From Acidimicrobiaceae bacterium (GTDB lineage Bacteria; Actinomycetota; Acidimicrobiia; Acidimicrobiales; Acidimicrobiaceae), in assembly GCA_013044415.1 (NCBI GenBank), contig JABEUO010000031.1, positions 1 through 6,671 of the forward strand: 6,671 nt of DNA, read 5' to 3'. Of the stretch, positions 1 through 5,952 are shown piece by piece. The notes below the pieces were generated by a model that saw only the letters and a program-made list of their open reading frames with translations, was not told where the DNA came from and did no database searches. A program made the translations under genes and the position numbers. The stretch's first letter is position 1. Each line of letters begins with the position of its first letter.

Positions 1-963
1 GAAAAGGAACTGGAATCAGAGCCTCTGTTTCCCAAGGAGATCTCCTTGAAGTTGTCGAAGGTAGGAGATCTCCGGTACGGGGAAAATCCCCATCAATCCG
101 GGGCCCTTTATAGCGACGGCACTTCCATCTGGGACAAGGCCGAGTGGATCGGAGGAATTTCGCCTTCGTATCTAAATGTATTTGATGCAGATGCGGCTTG
201 GCGTCTGCTTTGGGACCTAGAGGCTGAGAACAGCTGTGTCATCGTGAAGCACGCCAACCCCTGTGGGGTAGCAGTCGCCTCTACCATGGAAGAGGCCTAC
301 ACCCGAGCCTTCGAATGCGACCCATTGTCGGCATTCGGGGGGATTGTCGCGATAGCTGGCGAGGTCGGGGAATCGTTAGCCGAAATTATTTCCCAGAAGC
401 CCAAGGCAGACCTTATCGTAGCGGAGGCCTTCGATCCGCTCGCTGTGGAAATTCTCAACACAAAACGGAAGAGTACTCGCCTCCTCAAACTCGCCAGAGC
501 TAAGCCCGCAAAGACGCAACTCCGTTCACTAGTTGACGCCTACCTCGTGCAGGGCCCCGACGGTATCGATGACTCTTCCACCTGGACGCTAGTTTCTGGG
601 GATTTGCCAGACCAAGAGTGTATGCGGGACCTTGTTCTTGCGTGGAAGGTATGTGCACGCACCTCTTCAAATGCGATCGTCATCGCTAATGGGCAGCGGG
701 CAATTGGAATCGGTGCTGGCCAGCAGAACAGGGTGGATTCGGCGCGTATTGCGGTTTCAAAGGCCGGAGATGGCGCCCGTGGGGCATCTGCGGCATCTGA
801 TGCATTTTTCCCCTTTCCAGACGGGTTGGAGACCTTGGCCGCAGCGGGGGTGCGAGCGGTAGTTGCCCCGAGTGGGTCGATAAAGGATAAAGAGATCATC
901 GAGGCCGCAGAAAGGTTAGGAATGATTTTTTTCCACACCGGACAAAGGCACTTTAGGCACTAG
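1..963 (+). CDS. purH: Bifunctional purine biosynthesis protein PurH, C-terminal part (AICAR transformylase domain), 5'-truncated by window edge
   Basis: The frame is open from base 1 to the TAG at 961-963 (320 residues), so this is the 3' part of a gene that starts left of the window; a TTG at 46 is internal, not the start. PurH is normally a little over 500 aa. The visible part is the AICAR formyltransferase domain, which transfers the formyl group of 10-formyl-THF to AICAR, next to last step of IMP synthesis in the cytosol. Visible landmarks, numbered from base 1, are LRYGENPHQ (24-32, domain entry), KHANPCG (83-89, with the family's catalytic Lys-His pair), DPLSAFGGIVA (about 107-117), SNAIVIA, GIGAGQQNRVDSARIA, ASDAFFPFPDG and the terminal TGQRHFRH. 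One oddity is RSLVDAYLVQ, where bacterial homologues usually read RSV-x-GG-x-LVQ. The IMP cyclohydrolase half cannot be seen. folD, which supplies its cofactor, follows after 50 nt, probably in the same operon. Confidence 0.96.
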   Translation, partial: EKELESEPLFPKEISLKLSKVGDLRYGENPHQSGALYSDGTSIWDKAEWIGGISPSYLNVFDADAAWRLLWDLEAENSCVIVKHANPCGVAVASTMEEAYTRAFECDPLSAFGGIVAIAGEVGESLAEIISQKPKADLIVAEAFDPLAVEILNTKRKSTRLLKLARAKPAKTQLRSLVDAYLVQGPDGIDDSSTWTLVSGDLPDQECMRDLVLAWKVCARTSSNAIVIANGQRAIGIGAGQQNRVDSARIAVSKAGDGARGASAASDAFFPFPDGLETLAAAGVRAVVAPSGSIKDKEIIEAAERLGMIFFHTGQRHFRH

Positions 964-1002
964 TTTCGAAGACGGCCTAGAAAAGCGCCAAGAAGAGAAG
1001 AA

Positions 1003-1008
1003 AAAGGG
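1003..1008 (+). promoter_or_regulatory. Ribosome binding site of folD
   Basis: AAAGGG at the end of a long purine run, 5 nt before the folD ATG at 1014. It fixes this start. No promoter is visible in the 50-nt purH-folD spacer. Confidence 0.6.
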
Positions 1009-1013
1009 ATTTT

Positions 1014-1874
1014 ATGACCGCGCAGATACTAGATGGGGAAGCCGTCGCTAAGAGCATTAGAGACAGAGTCGCAGGGACCGTCGCCGAACTCGAGGGGAAG
1101 AATAAAGGGGTAGGTCTAGGAACCATCCTCGTTGGGGACGATTCTGCCAGCGCCAGATACGTCGAGATGAAGCATAAGGACTGTGCTGAAGTCGGGATCG
1201 GTTCTGTCCACGGAAACCTTCCAGCTTCCGCCAGCACAGAGGACGTTCTAGCCAAGGTGCATGAGTTCAATTCGAACCCGGAGGTAGACGCCTACATCGT
1301 CCAACTGCCACTTCCAAAAGGAATTGACGAGCAGAAGGTTCTTGCGGCGATCGACCCAGCTAAGGATGCCGACGGACTCCATCCCTTCAACCTTGGGCTA
1401 TTGGTTATGGGCCGTCCGGGCCCTATAGCGTGTACTCCGGCGGGAATCTTGGAACTACTCGCCTACTACGGTGTGGATCCCTCTGGAAAGCATGTTGCTA
1501 TCGTCGGACGAGGGCTTACCATTGGAAGGCCACTTGCGTTGCTTTTAAGCTTGAAGAGGCCGGGGTGCAATGCCGCCGTTTCTGTGGTCCACACTGGCGT
1601 AAAGAACTCTGATGAGATAACTAGAACGGCTGATATTGTCATCGCTGCGGCCGGGTCACCGGGCGTGATAACTGCGGATTCGATAAAGCCAGGTGCGGTC
1701 GTGGTCGGTGCGGGTACTTCGTGGGAGGGTCGGAGGTTGATTTCGGACCTCGACGATTCGGTATATGAGGTAGCTTCTTGGGCGACTCCCAGACTCGGTG
1801 GAGTCGGACCGATGACGAGGGCGATGCTCCTCGCAAACACCCTAGAAGCTGCGAAATTGGCATCTTTGAGCTGA
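1014..1874 (+). CDS. folD: Bifunctional methylenetetrahydrofolate dehydrogenase / methenyltetrahydrofolate cyclohydrolase FolD
   Basis: FolD oxidises 5,10-methylene-THF to 5,10-methenyl-THF (NADP-linked in most bacteria) and hydrolyses that to 10-formyl-THF; it acts in the cytosol. The 286-aa length is normal. The N-terminal catalytic domain has GTILVGDDSASARYVEMKHK, with the family's active-site Tyr49 and Lys53, then Gln97 in QLPLP and Asp120 in KDADGLHPFNLG. All four align by spacing with human Tyr52, Lys56, Gln100 and Asp125. CTPAGI (140-145) leads into a Rossmann segment with GRGLTIGRP (165-173), the actinobacterial variant of the usual GRSxxVGxP. The C-terminal GGVGPMTRAMLLANT is typical. 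Where many homologues read VIDVG, this one has VVGAG (230-234). The ATG is preceded by AAAGGG (1003-1008) with 5 nt spacing. It lies 50 nt after purH, consistent with an operon in which FolD supplies the formyl donor for PurH. Confidence 0.97.
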   Translation: MTAQILDGEAVAKSIRDRVAGTVAELEGKNKGVGLGTILVGDDSASARYVEMKHKDCAEVGIGSVHGNLPASASTEDVLAKVHEFNSNPEVDAYIVQLPLPKGIDEQKVLAAIDPAKDADGLHPFNLGLLVMGRPGPIACTPAGILELLAYYGVDPSGKHVAIVGRGLTIGRPLALLLSLKRPGCNAAVSVVHTGVKNSDEITRTADIVIAAAGSPGVITADSIKPGAVVVGAGTSWEGRRLISDLDDSVYEVASWATPRLGGVGPMTRAMLLANTLEAAKLASLS

Positions 1875-1887
1875 GGGATCGCCATCT

Positions 1888-1909
1888 AAGCCCATCAAAG
1901 GGTTTTATT
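1888..1909 (+). terminator. Weak candidate terminator after folD
   Basis: AAGCCC (1888-1893) pairs with GGGTTT (1900-1905), including one G-U pair, around a 6-nt loop, and TTTTATT follows. It begins 13 nt after the folD stop. The stem is short, so it is doubtful as an efficient terminator. Confidence 0.3.
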
Positions 1910-2090
1910 GGCATTCAGCCTAGAGGGCAGTTTTGCAACTATGAACCGCTAATTGACCGGAGCACTAGCCTCGAGAAGCTATTTCGGGTCGTATCGTGAG
2001 GTCAGCTAGGACCTGAAACGGTATTGGTGCAAATACTACTCAAGCGGAGGCTGGTTATTAGTTTCCTAGTTTGCCGGTTTCACGTCGCGT

Positions 2091-2131
2091 GGGGCGGGGC
2101 TGATTTCTTGTCAGCCTTCGCCCCATTGTTT
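2091..2131 (+). terminator. Terminator-like hairpin in the folD-metF gap
   Basis: GGGGCG (2091-2096) pairs with CGCCCC (2119-2124), and GGCTGA (2098-2103) pairs with TCAGCC (2111-2116), with a 1x2 internal loop and the 7-nt loop tttcttg. ATTGTTTA follows. The GC-rich stem plus a short T-rich tail looks like an intrinsic terminator on the + strand. It lies 217 nt after folD and about 260 nt before metF, so it could end the purH-folD transcript, end a small RNA, or act as an attenuator ahead of metF. A second TCAGC copy at 2002-2006 could pair with the left arm (GCTGA, 2099-2103) and compete with the hairpin. Confidence 0.5.
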
Positions 2132-2375
2132 ATCGAGAAGGCCGCATAATCCAAGTCGACTCTGAGCGATTCGAACTGGTGTCTTTGGAACCGAAGTATG
2201 GAAAAAGGCTAAAGGACTCTACCTCGGGTAGATTGTAGGTGGCACTCGACCTGACGGTTGTACGCCGAGTTTCAGCGGTGCGAGATTAGTGACAGGACAT
2301 TGCATCTATCGACCTTTGCCGCCTTGCTTGACGATGCTCGGTTGGCCACCGTTTTTGATTCGTAATTCGGATCGC

Positions 2376-2381
2376 GGAGGG
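2376..2381 (+). promoter_or_regulatory. Strong ribosome binding site deciding the metF TTG start
   Basis: GGAGGG lies 7 nt before the TTG at 2389. This is the best Shine-Dalgarno match near the gene and favours the TTG. A second purine tract, GAGGGG (2407-2412), lies 12 nt before the in-frame ATG at 2425, which remains a fair alternative. Confidence 0.55.
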
Positions 2382-2388
2382 ATCAGAT

Positions 2389-3312
2389 TTGGACAATTGG
2401 CGCCAAGAGGGGAAGACCAGAGTAATGACTGTAATGGACCACCTAAGGGGGCCATGGCCGTCCTTTTCCTTAGAGCTTTGGCCACCGAGGACACCACAGG
2501 CCTCTGCGAGGCTGAGCACGGCAATACCGCAACTAGTGGACCTCAAGCCGACATTTGTGTCGATTACCTATGGGGCGGGCGGTTCTACAAGGGAGAGAAC
2601 CCATGAGTTGGTGGTCGAGTTGGCGAGTACTCAAGGTATTTTGCCCTTCGCCCATCTCTCATGTGCCGCACACAGTGTTGCGGAACTTAGAGAGATCTTG
2701 GCGAGATATTTGCGAGCGGGGGTAACAAACATCGTCGCGCTTAGGGGAGATCCTCCGCTAGCTTCGGACCTGCCGCTGCCAGATGGAGAGTTGCTATTTG
2801 CTTCACAGCTGGTTGATTTGATTAAAGGCTGCGGTCCCTTTACCGTTGCGGTTGCCGCTCATCCCGAAGGGCACCCTCAATCCAAGGATTTGTCGGAGGA
2901 TCTGCATCACTTTTGCGAAAAGCTCGACAAGGCTGACTTCGCTATTACGCAGTTTTTTTTTAGGGCGGAAACATATTTTGAATTTATTGACAAAGTCCGA
3001 AGCCAGAATATCGATAAGCCTATCCTTCCAGGGATCATTGCCCCTACCTCGATATCTAGCCTGGTCAAAATGTCCGAGCTCTCTGGTGCGGTGATTCCCC
3101 AAGCCCTTAGAGACGCCCTTATGGGGGCCTCTTCGGATCCACACACTCTGCGTAAGGTTGGTGTTGAAGCGGCGATCAGTCTTGCGAGGGAACTCTTAGA
3201 AGGTGGCGTTCCGGGGATTCACGTATACTCGATGAATTCGACCGCCTCGACCGTAGAAATTCGTGAGGCCATAAAGGAATTTTACCCCTCTGGCCGCGAT
3301 TCGGCGAGTTGA
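2389..3312 (+). CDS. metF: Methylenetetrahydrofolate reductase MetF
   Basis: MetF is a TIM-barrel flavoprotein that reduces 5,10-methylene-THF to 5-methyl-THF, the methyl donor for methionine synthase. The 307-aa length fits the family. Numbering from the TTG: FSLELWPP (26-33) matches FSFEFFPP and carries the family's catalytic Glu (E29, E. coli Glu28). VSITYGAGGSTR (57-68) is a hallmark. ALRGDPP (117-123) holds the FAD-region Asp121 (E. coli Asp120), TQFFF (187-191) the folate-binding Gln188, PGIIAP (214-219) replaces the common PGIMP, and GIHVYSMN (276-283) ends the barrel. HPEGHP (158-163) replaces the usual YPEGHP. The start is uncertain: TTG 2389 has the strongest ribosome binding site, but ATG 2425 or ATG 2434 would give the short N-terminus usual in the family. 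It shares the FolD substrate pool but is separated from folD by 514 nt, so it probably has its own promoter or leader. Confidence 0.95.
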   Translation: MDNWRQEGKTRVMTVMDHLRGPWPSFSLELWPPRTPQASARLSTAIPQLVDLKPTFVSITYGAGGSTRERTHELVVELASTQGILPFAHLSCAAHSVAELREILARYLRAGVTNIVALRGDPPLASDLPLPDGELLFASQLVDLIKGCGPFTVAVAAHPEGHPQSKDLSEDLHHFCEKLDKADFAITQFFFRAETYFEFIDKVRSQNIDKPILPGIIAPTSISSLVKMSELSGAVIPQALRDALMGASSDPHTLRKVGVEAAISLARELLEGGVPGIHVYSMNSTASTVEIREAIKEFYPSGRDSAS

Positions 3313-3361
3313 ACCTACAGGCTAAAAATCCTTCGCCGTCACCTGAGTACTTGCGATGAAC

Positions 3362-3389
3362 TGATCTGTCGAGTGAAGTCGATGGATCG
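3362..3389 (+). other. Hairpin in the metF 3' region
   Basis: GATCTGTCGA (3363-3372) pairs with TCGATGGATC (3379-3388), including two G-U pairs, around the 6-nt loop gtgaag. It starts about 50 nt after the metF stop. No T-tract follows, so it is at best a U-less terminator or an mRNA 3'-end stabiliser for metF. Confidence 0.3.
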
Positions 3390-3408
3390 CGAGCGCCTTG
3401 CCGTAGCG

Positions 3409-3435
3409 GAGCACTGCTCTGGGGCATGCTCTGGG
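3409..3435. repeat. Operator-like palindrome and 12-nt-period direct repeat upstream of the icd promoter
   Basis: GAGCA-C-TGCTC (3409-3419) is a perfect 11-nt palindrome. TGCTCTGGG then occurs twice, at 3415-3423 and 3427-3435, 12 nt apart, with GCATGC between the copies. The cluster ends 25 nt before the -35 box of the icd promoter, a usual place for an activator site. No known regulator site is recognised, and chance is possible. Confidence 0.25.
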
Positions 3436-3460
3436 ACTTGATTTATTACGGGTTGGAAAT

Positions 3461-3489
3461 TTGACCAAACTGAACAGCCCGTTTATAAC
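3461..3489 (+). promoter_or_regulatory. Sigma70-type promoter of icd
   Basis: TTGACC (3461-3466) and TATAAC (3484-3489) each match 5 of 6 consensus bases and are separated by the ideal 17 nt. Transcription would start around 3495-3497, leaving a leader of about 25 nt before the icd ATG at 3521. The in-frame TTG at 3461, which would otherwise extend icd by 20 residues, is part of the -35 box and so would not be in the mRNA. Confidence 0.75.
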
Positions 3490-3520
3490 CCAAGACCCAG
3501 CTGTTGGTAGGATCGGGGTT

Positions 3521-4717
3521 ATGTCTGAAAAAATAACACAGTCGGCCGACGGGTCCCTTATCGTACCTGACGAGCCTATCATTCCCTTCATCGAGGGAGA
3601 CGGAACGGGTGTTGATATCTGGCCAGCCGCAAAGGTTGTCTTTGACGCCGCAGCAAAGAAACACGGAAAGAATATCACTTGGCTGGAAGTACTCGCCGGA
3701 GAGAAGGCCTTCAAGGAGACGGGGAACTGGCTACCTGACGAAACCATCGACATCTTTAGGTCGTACCTGATTGGCATTAAAGGGCCGTTGACCACGCCGA
3801 TAGGCGGTGGCTTCAGGTCGCTCAACGTTGCCCTGCGCCAGATTCTTGATCTATACGTTTGCTTACGTCCAGTTAGGTGGTTCCAGGGGGTTCCATCGCC
3901 TGTCCTACACCCCGAAAAGGTGGATATGGTGATTTTCCGTGAAAACACCGAGGATGTATATTCGGGACTCGAGCTTGAAGCGAATACCCCAGAAGTTAAG
4001 AGGCTTATCGAATTTCTCCACGACGCGATTGGCTGGGATATAAGGCCGGATTCTGGAATTGGCATCAAGCCGGTCTCAAAGGGCGGATCCGAGAGGCTTA
4101 TTCGCGCTGCGATAAAATATGCGATCTCCAAGAACCGCAAGTCTGTGACGATGGTGCATAAGGGGAATATCATGAAGTTCACAGAGGGTGCCTTCATGAA
4201 GTGGGGATACCAGCTCGTCAAGGACGAGTTCTCTGATAGCGCAGTGGGCTGGGATGATTGTCAAGGAAAGCCTGGAGATAAAGTCCTTGTGAAAGACGCC
4301 ATCGCCGACATTACTCTCCAGCAGGTACTCACCCGACCAGATGAGTTCGATGTGATCGCAACCATGAACCTTAACGGTGACTACCTTTCTGATGCACTCG
4401 CTGCCCAGGTGGGAGGGATTGGAATCGCACCGGGTGGGAACATTAACTATGTCACCGGCCATGGCATTTTTGAAGCTACCCATGGAACTGCGCCAAAGTA
4501 TGCCGGCCAGGACAAGGTTAATCCCGGCTCGGTCATCCTCTCCGGCGTGATGATGTTTGAGCATCTTGGCTGGCAGGAAGTAGCCGACGATATCATCAGG
4601 GCCCTCGAGGCCACCATTGCGGACAAAGTGGTTACTTATGACTTTGCCCGCTTGATGCAGGGCGCCACCGAGGTGAAGTGCTCGGAGTTTGCATCTGCGA
4701 TCGTCGATAGGCTTTAG
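3521..4717 (+). CDS. icd: NADP-dependent isocitrate dehydrogenase, homodimeric E. coli/Bacillus-like type
   Basis: It oxidatively decarboxylates isocitrate to 2-oxoglutarate in the TCA cycle, yielding NADPH. From ATG 3521 it is 398 aa, and its N-terminus (SEKIT...PIIPFIEGDGTG) lines up with Bacillus Icd; the promoter at 3461-3489 excludes the upstream TTG. Substrate residues by alignment with E. coli are Ser100 and Asn102 (GGGFRSLN), Arg106, Arg116, Arg140 and Tyr147, then Lys214 from the other subunit (VHKGNIMKF). Metal ligands are Asp263, Asp287 and Asp291. Lys326-Tyr327, Val333, Tyr373 and Arg377 match the E. coli NADP determinants 344/345/351/391/395, so NADP is the likely cofactor. Ser100 equals the serine phosphorylated by AceK in E. 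coli; no AceK gene is in view. Many actinobacteria instead use the monomeric ~740-aa enzyme. The stop is TAG followed at once by in-frame TAA. mdh follows after 74 nt. Confidence 0.97.
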   Translation: MSEKITQSADGSLIVPDEPIIPFIEGDGTGVDIWPAAKVVFDAAAKKHGKNITWLEVLAGEKAFKETGNWLPDETIDIFRSYLIGIKGPLTTPIGGGFRSLNVALRQILDLYVCLRPVRWFQGVPSPVLHPEKVDMVIFRENTEDVYSGLELEANTPEVKRLIEFLHDAIGWDIRPDSGIGIKPVSKGGSERLIRAAIKYAISKNRKSVTMVHKGNIMKFTEGAFMKWGYQLVKDEFSDSAVGWDDCQGKPGDKVLVKDAIADITLQQVLTRPDEFDVIATMNLNGDYLSDALAAQVGGIGIAPGGNINYVTGHGIFEATHGTAPKYAGQDKVNPGSVILSGVMMFEHLGWQEVADDIIRALEATIADKVVTYDFARLMQGATEVKCSEFASAIVDRL

Positions 4718-4734
4718 TAAAGATATCCAAAAAC

Positions 4735-4769
4735 TTGGTCCCGAGTCCCCCTAATGGGCTCGGGACCAA
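4735..4769 (+). terminator. Very stable intercistronic hairpin between icd and mdh (no U-tract)
   Basis: TTGGTCCCGAG (4735-4745) is perfectly complementary to CTCGGGACCAA (4759-4769). The stem can extend inward by T4746-G4758, C4747-G4757 and C4748-G4756, giving 14 pairs around a 7-nt loop. The sequence after it on the + strand is AAACAATGAAAGG, not a T-tract, so it is not a classic intrinsic terminator in this direction. Read on the - strand the stem is followed by GTTTTTGG. With icd ending 17 nt before it and mdh starting 22 nt after it, a role in partial termination, RNA processing or stabilising the icd 3' end is plausible. Confidence 0.55.
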
Positions 4770-4791
4770 ACAATGAAAGGACAGATTTTTT

Positions 4792-5793
4792 ATGGCAGCT
4801 GCCAAATCGCCAATTCGAGTAGCAGTGACTGGAGCGGCCGGCCAGATCGGCTATTCGCTGCTTTTCCGCCTCGCAGCTGGAGAGGTTTTCGGTCCCGATC
4901 AGCCGGTAATTCTGCAATTGATCGAGATCGAGCCGGCTCTCAAGGCCCTCAATGGTGTCGCAATGGAGCTTGACGACTGCGCTTTCCCCCTTCTGAGTTC
5001 GATCGAGATGACCTCCGATCTTAATGCCGGGTTTAACGGGGTAAATTGGGGACTCCTGATCGGGTCAGTTCCCCGTAAGGCGGGGATGGAGCGCAAGGAC
5101 CTGTTGTCTATTAACGGCGGCATCTTCAAGCCCCAGGGTCAGGCGATCGAGAAGAACGCCGCTTCTGACGTCAGGATTCTGGTAGTCGGCAACCCCTGCA
5201 ATACAAACTGCGTAATTGCGAGGAGCAATGCGCCAGAGGTGCCAGATGACAGATGGTTTGCAATGACCCGACTCGATCAGAATAGGGCAATGACGCAGTT
5301 GGCAAAGAAGTCGTCGACGACCGTTACCGACGTCAAGAGGATGGCAATATGGGGAAACCATTCCTCTACCCAATTTCCTGATTTTGAGAACGCCACAATC
5401 TCTGGCCGACCCGCTACCGAGGTAATCACCGACAGCGCATGGCTGCAAGGCGAGTTTATCTCTACCGTTCAGAAGCGGGGAGCGGCGATCATTGACGCTA
5501 GGGGTGCCTCGTCAGCCGCATCTGCCGCTAACGGAGTCGTAGACTCGGTCCGTTCGGTAATCAACCCCACTCCAGACGGCGACTTTGTCTCCTTGGCGGT
5601 CTGCTCTCACGGCGAGTACGGCGTCCCAGAAGGACTACAGTTTGGTTTTCCGATCGTCTCCGACGGAAAGGGCTACACGATCGTCGAAGGGATTTCGCAT
5701 AGCGATTTTGCCAAGTCAAAAATTCAGCTAACCCAAACTGAGCTAGTAGAGGAACGTGCCGACGTGGCCCACTTGATACCAGGTGGGATCTAA
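4792..5793 (+). CDS. mdh: NAD-dependent malate dehydrogenase (cytoplasmic-like type)
   Basis: It interconverts malate and oxaloacetate in the TCA cycle. The 333-aa length matches the dimeric, cytoplasmic-like MDH group. The Rossmann motif TGAAGQIGY (13-21, Gly14/17/20) is followed by LIEIEP, whose acidic Glu45 at the end of beta-2 favours NAD over NADP. The mobile loop GSVPRKAGMERKD (91-103) has substrate Arg95 and Arg101. VVGNPCNTN (131-139) contains Asn134, MTRLDQNR (158-165) has Asp162 and Arg165, and IWGNHSSTQFPDF carries catalytic His190, the partner of Asp162. RGASSAASAAN and SHGEYGVPEGL are family landmarks. Two unusual substitutions are LDQNR for the common LDHNR and GNPCNTN for GNPANTN; both spare the catalytic residues. 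The ATG has GAAAGGA (4775-4781) 10 nt upstream. No promoter is visible in the 74-nt icd-mdh spacer, so it is probably co-transcribed with icd, with level set by the hairpin between them. Confidence 0.97.
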   Translation: MAAAKSPIRVAVTGAAGQIGYSLLFRLAAGEVFGPDQPVILQLIEIEPALKALNGVAMELDDCAFPLLSSIEMTSDLNAGFNGVNWGLLIGSVPRKAGMERKDLLSINGGIFKPQGQAIEKNAASDVRILVVGNPCNTNCVIARSNAPEVPDDRWFAMTRLDQNRAMTQLAKKSSTTVTDVKRMAIWGNHSSTQFPDFENATISGRPATEVITDSAWLQGEFISTVQKRGAAIIDARGASSAASAANGVVDSVRSVINPTPDGDFVSLAVCSHGEYGVPEGLQFGFPIVSDGKGYTIVEGISHSDFAKSKIQLTQTELVEERADVAHLIPGGI

Positions 5794-5840
5794 CTAGCCC
5801 CACAAACGGCCGATCTACCACTTAGTCAGCCCTAGGCCGC

Positions 5841-5881
5841 ATGCCTCGCCGGATCGAACAGATCGGTCCGGTGAGGCATTT
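5841..5881 (+). terminator. Strong terminator hairpin after mdh
   Basis: Bases 5841-5857 pair with 5863-5879 over 17 bp, with two G-U pairs and a 5-nt loop, beginning 47 nt after the mdh stop. Only three Ts follow (5879-5881), so the tail is short, but the stem is long and GC-rich. It most likely ends the icd-mdh transcript. No T-tract exists for the opposite direction. Confidence 0.7.
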
Positions 5882-5921
5882 AATGGCCTGCAGTAACTCC
5901 ACCGATACTTAGCGTCTACTT

Positions 5922-5950
5922 TTAGGCTTTAGACCCTGGCCTAATCTTTC
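5922..5950 (+). terminator. Second, weaker hairpin with pyrimidine tail in the convergent zone
   Basis: TTAGGC (5922-5927) pairs with GCCTAA (5939-5944) around an 11-nt loop, and TCTTTC follows on the + strand. It lies between mdh and the end of the convergent small gene and could back up the main mdh terminator. On the - strand it starts 8 nt after the small gene's stop but has no T-tail. Confidence 0.35.
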
Positions 5951-5952
5951 TT

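Larger units (their letters stand above)
1875..2388 (+). other. 514-nt intergenic region between folD and metF; possible structured metF leader
   Basis: No convincing coding sequence is present on either strand: the short open frames lack good ribosome binding sites and recognisable protein. What can be seen is a weak hairpin just after folD (1888-1905), an AGGTC/GACCT stem (1999-2003/2010-2014), two nested pairings TGAAAC/GTTTCA (2014-2019/2077-2082) and GCAAA/TTTGC (2029-2033/2070-2074), a strong terminator-like hairpin (2091-2124), and small stems CTACC/GGTAG (2219-2231) and ACTCG/CGAGT (2244-2248/2266-2270). I find no match to the conserved cores I know for SAM-I, SAM-IV, cobalamin or T-box elements. 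The region could be a metF leader with attenuation, a separate small RNA, or plain spacer. Confidence 0.4.

Noticed and set aside
46..963. TTG at 46 as the start of a 305-aa protein
   Set aside because: The same frame is open to base 1 and codes for normal PurH sequence (LFPKEISL before LRYGENPHQ), so the gene continues to the left.
1953..1985. TTGACC at 1953-1958 as a promoter for the metF leader
   Set aside because: No acceptable -10 box at 16-19 nt; AGCTAT and GCTATT match the consensus poorly.
2160..2190. GTTCGAATC on the - strand as a tRNA T-loop
   Set aside because: The flanking bases do not form a T-stem (ACCAG against CGCTC), and no acceptor or anticodon arm fits.
2328..2366. TTGACG at 2328-2333 as the metF promoter
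   Set aside because: The T-rich sequences downstream (TTTGAT, TAATTC) are 20 nt or more away and weak.
2289..2606. + strand frame running from the intergenic region into metF
   Set aside because: It overlaps the 5' part of metF in another frame, has no ribosome binding site, and shows no recognisable sequence.
3461..3520. 20-residue N-terminal extension of icd
   Set aside because: It overlaps the -35 and -10 boxes of a near-consensus promoter, has a poor ribosome binding site, and has no counterpart in Bacillus Icd.
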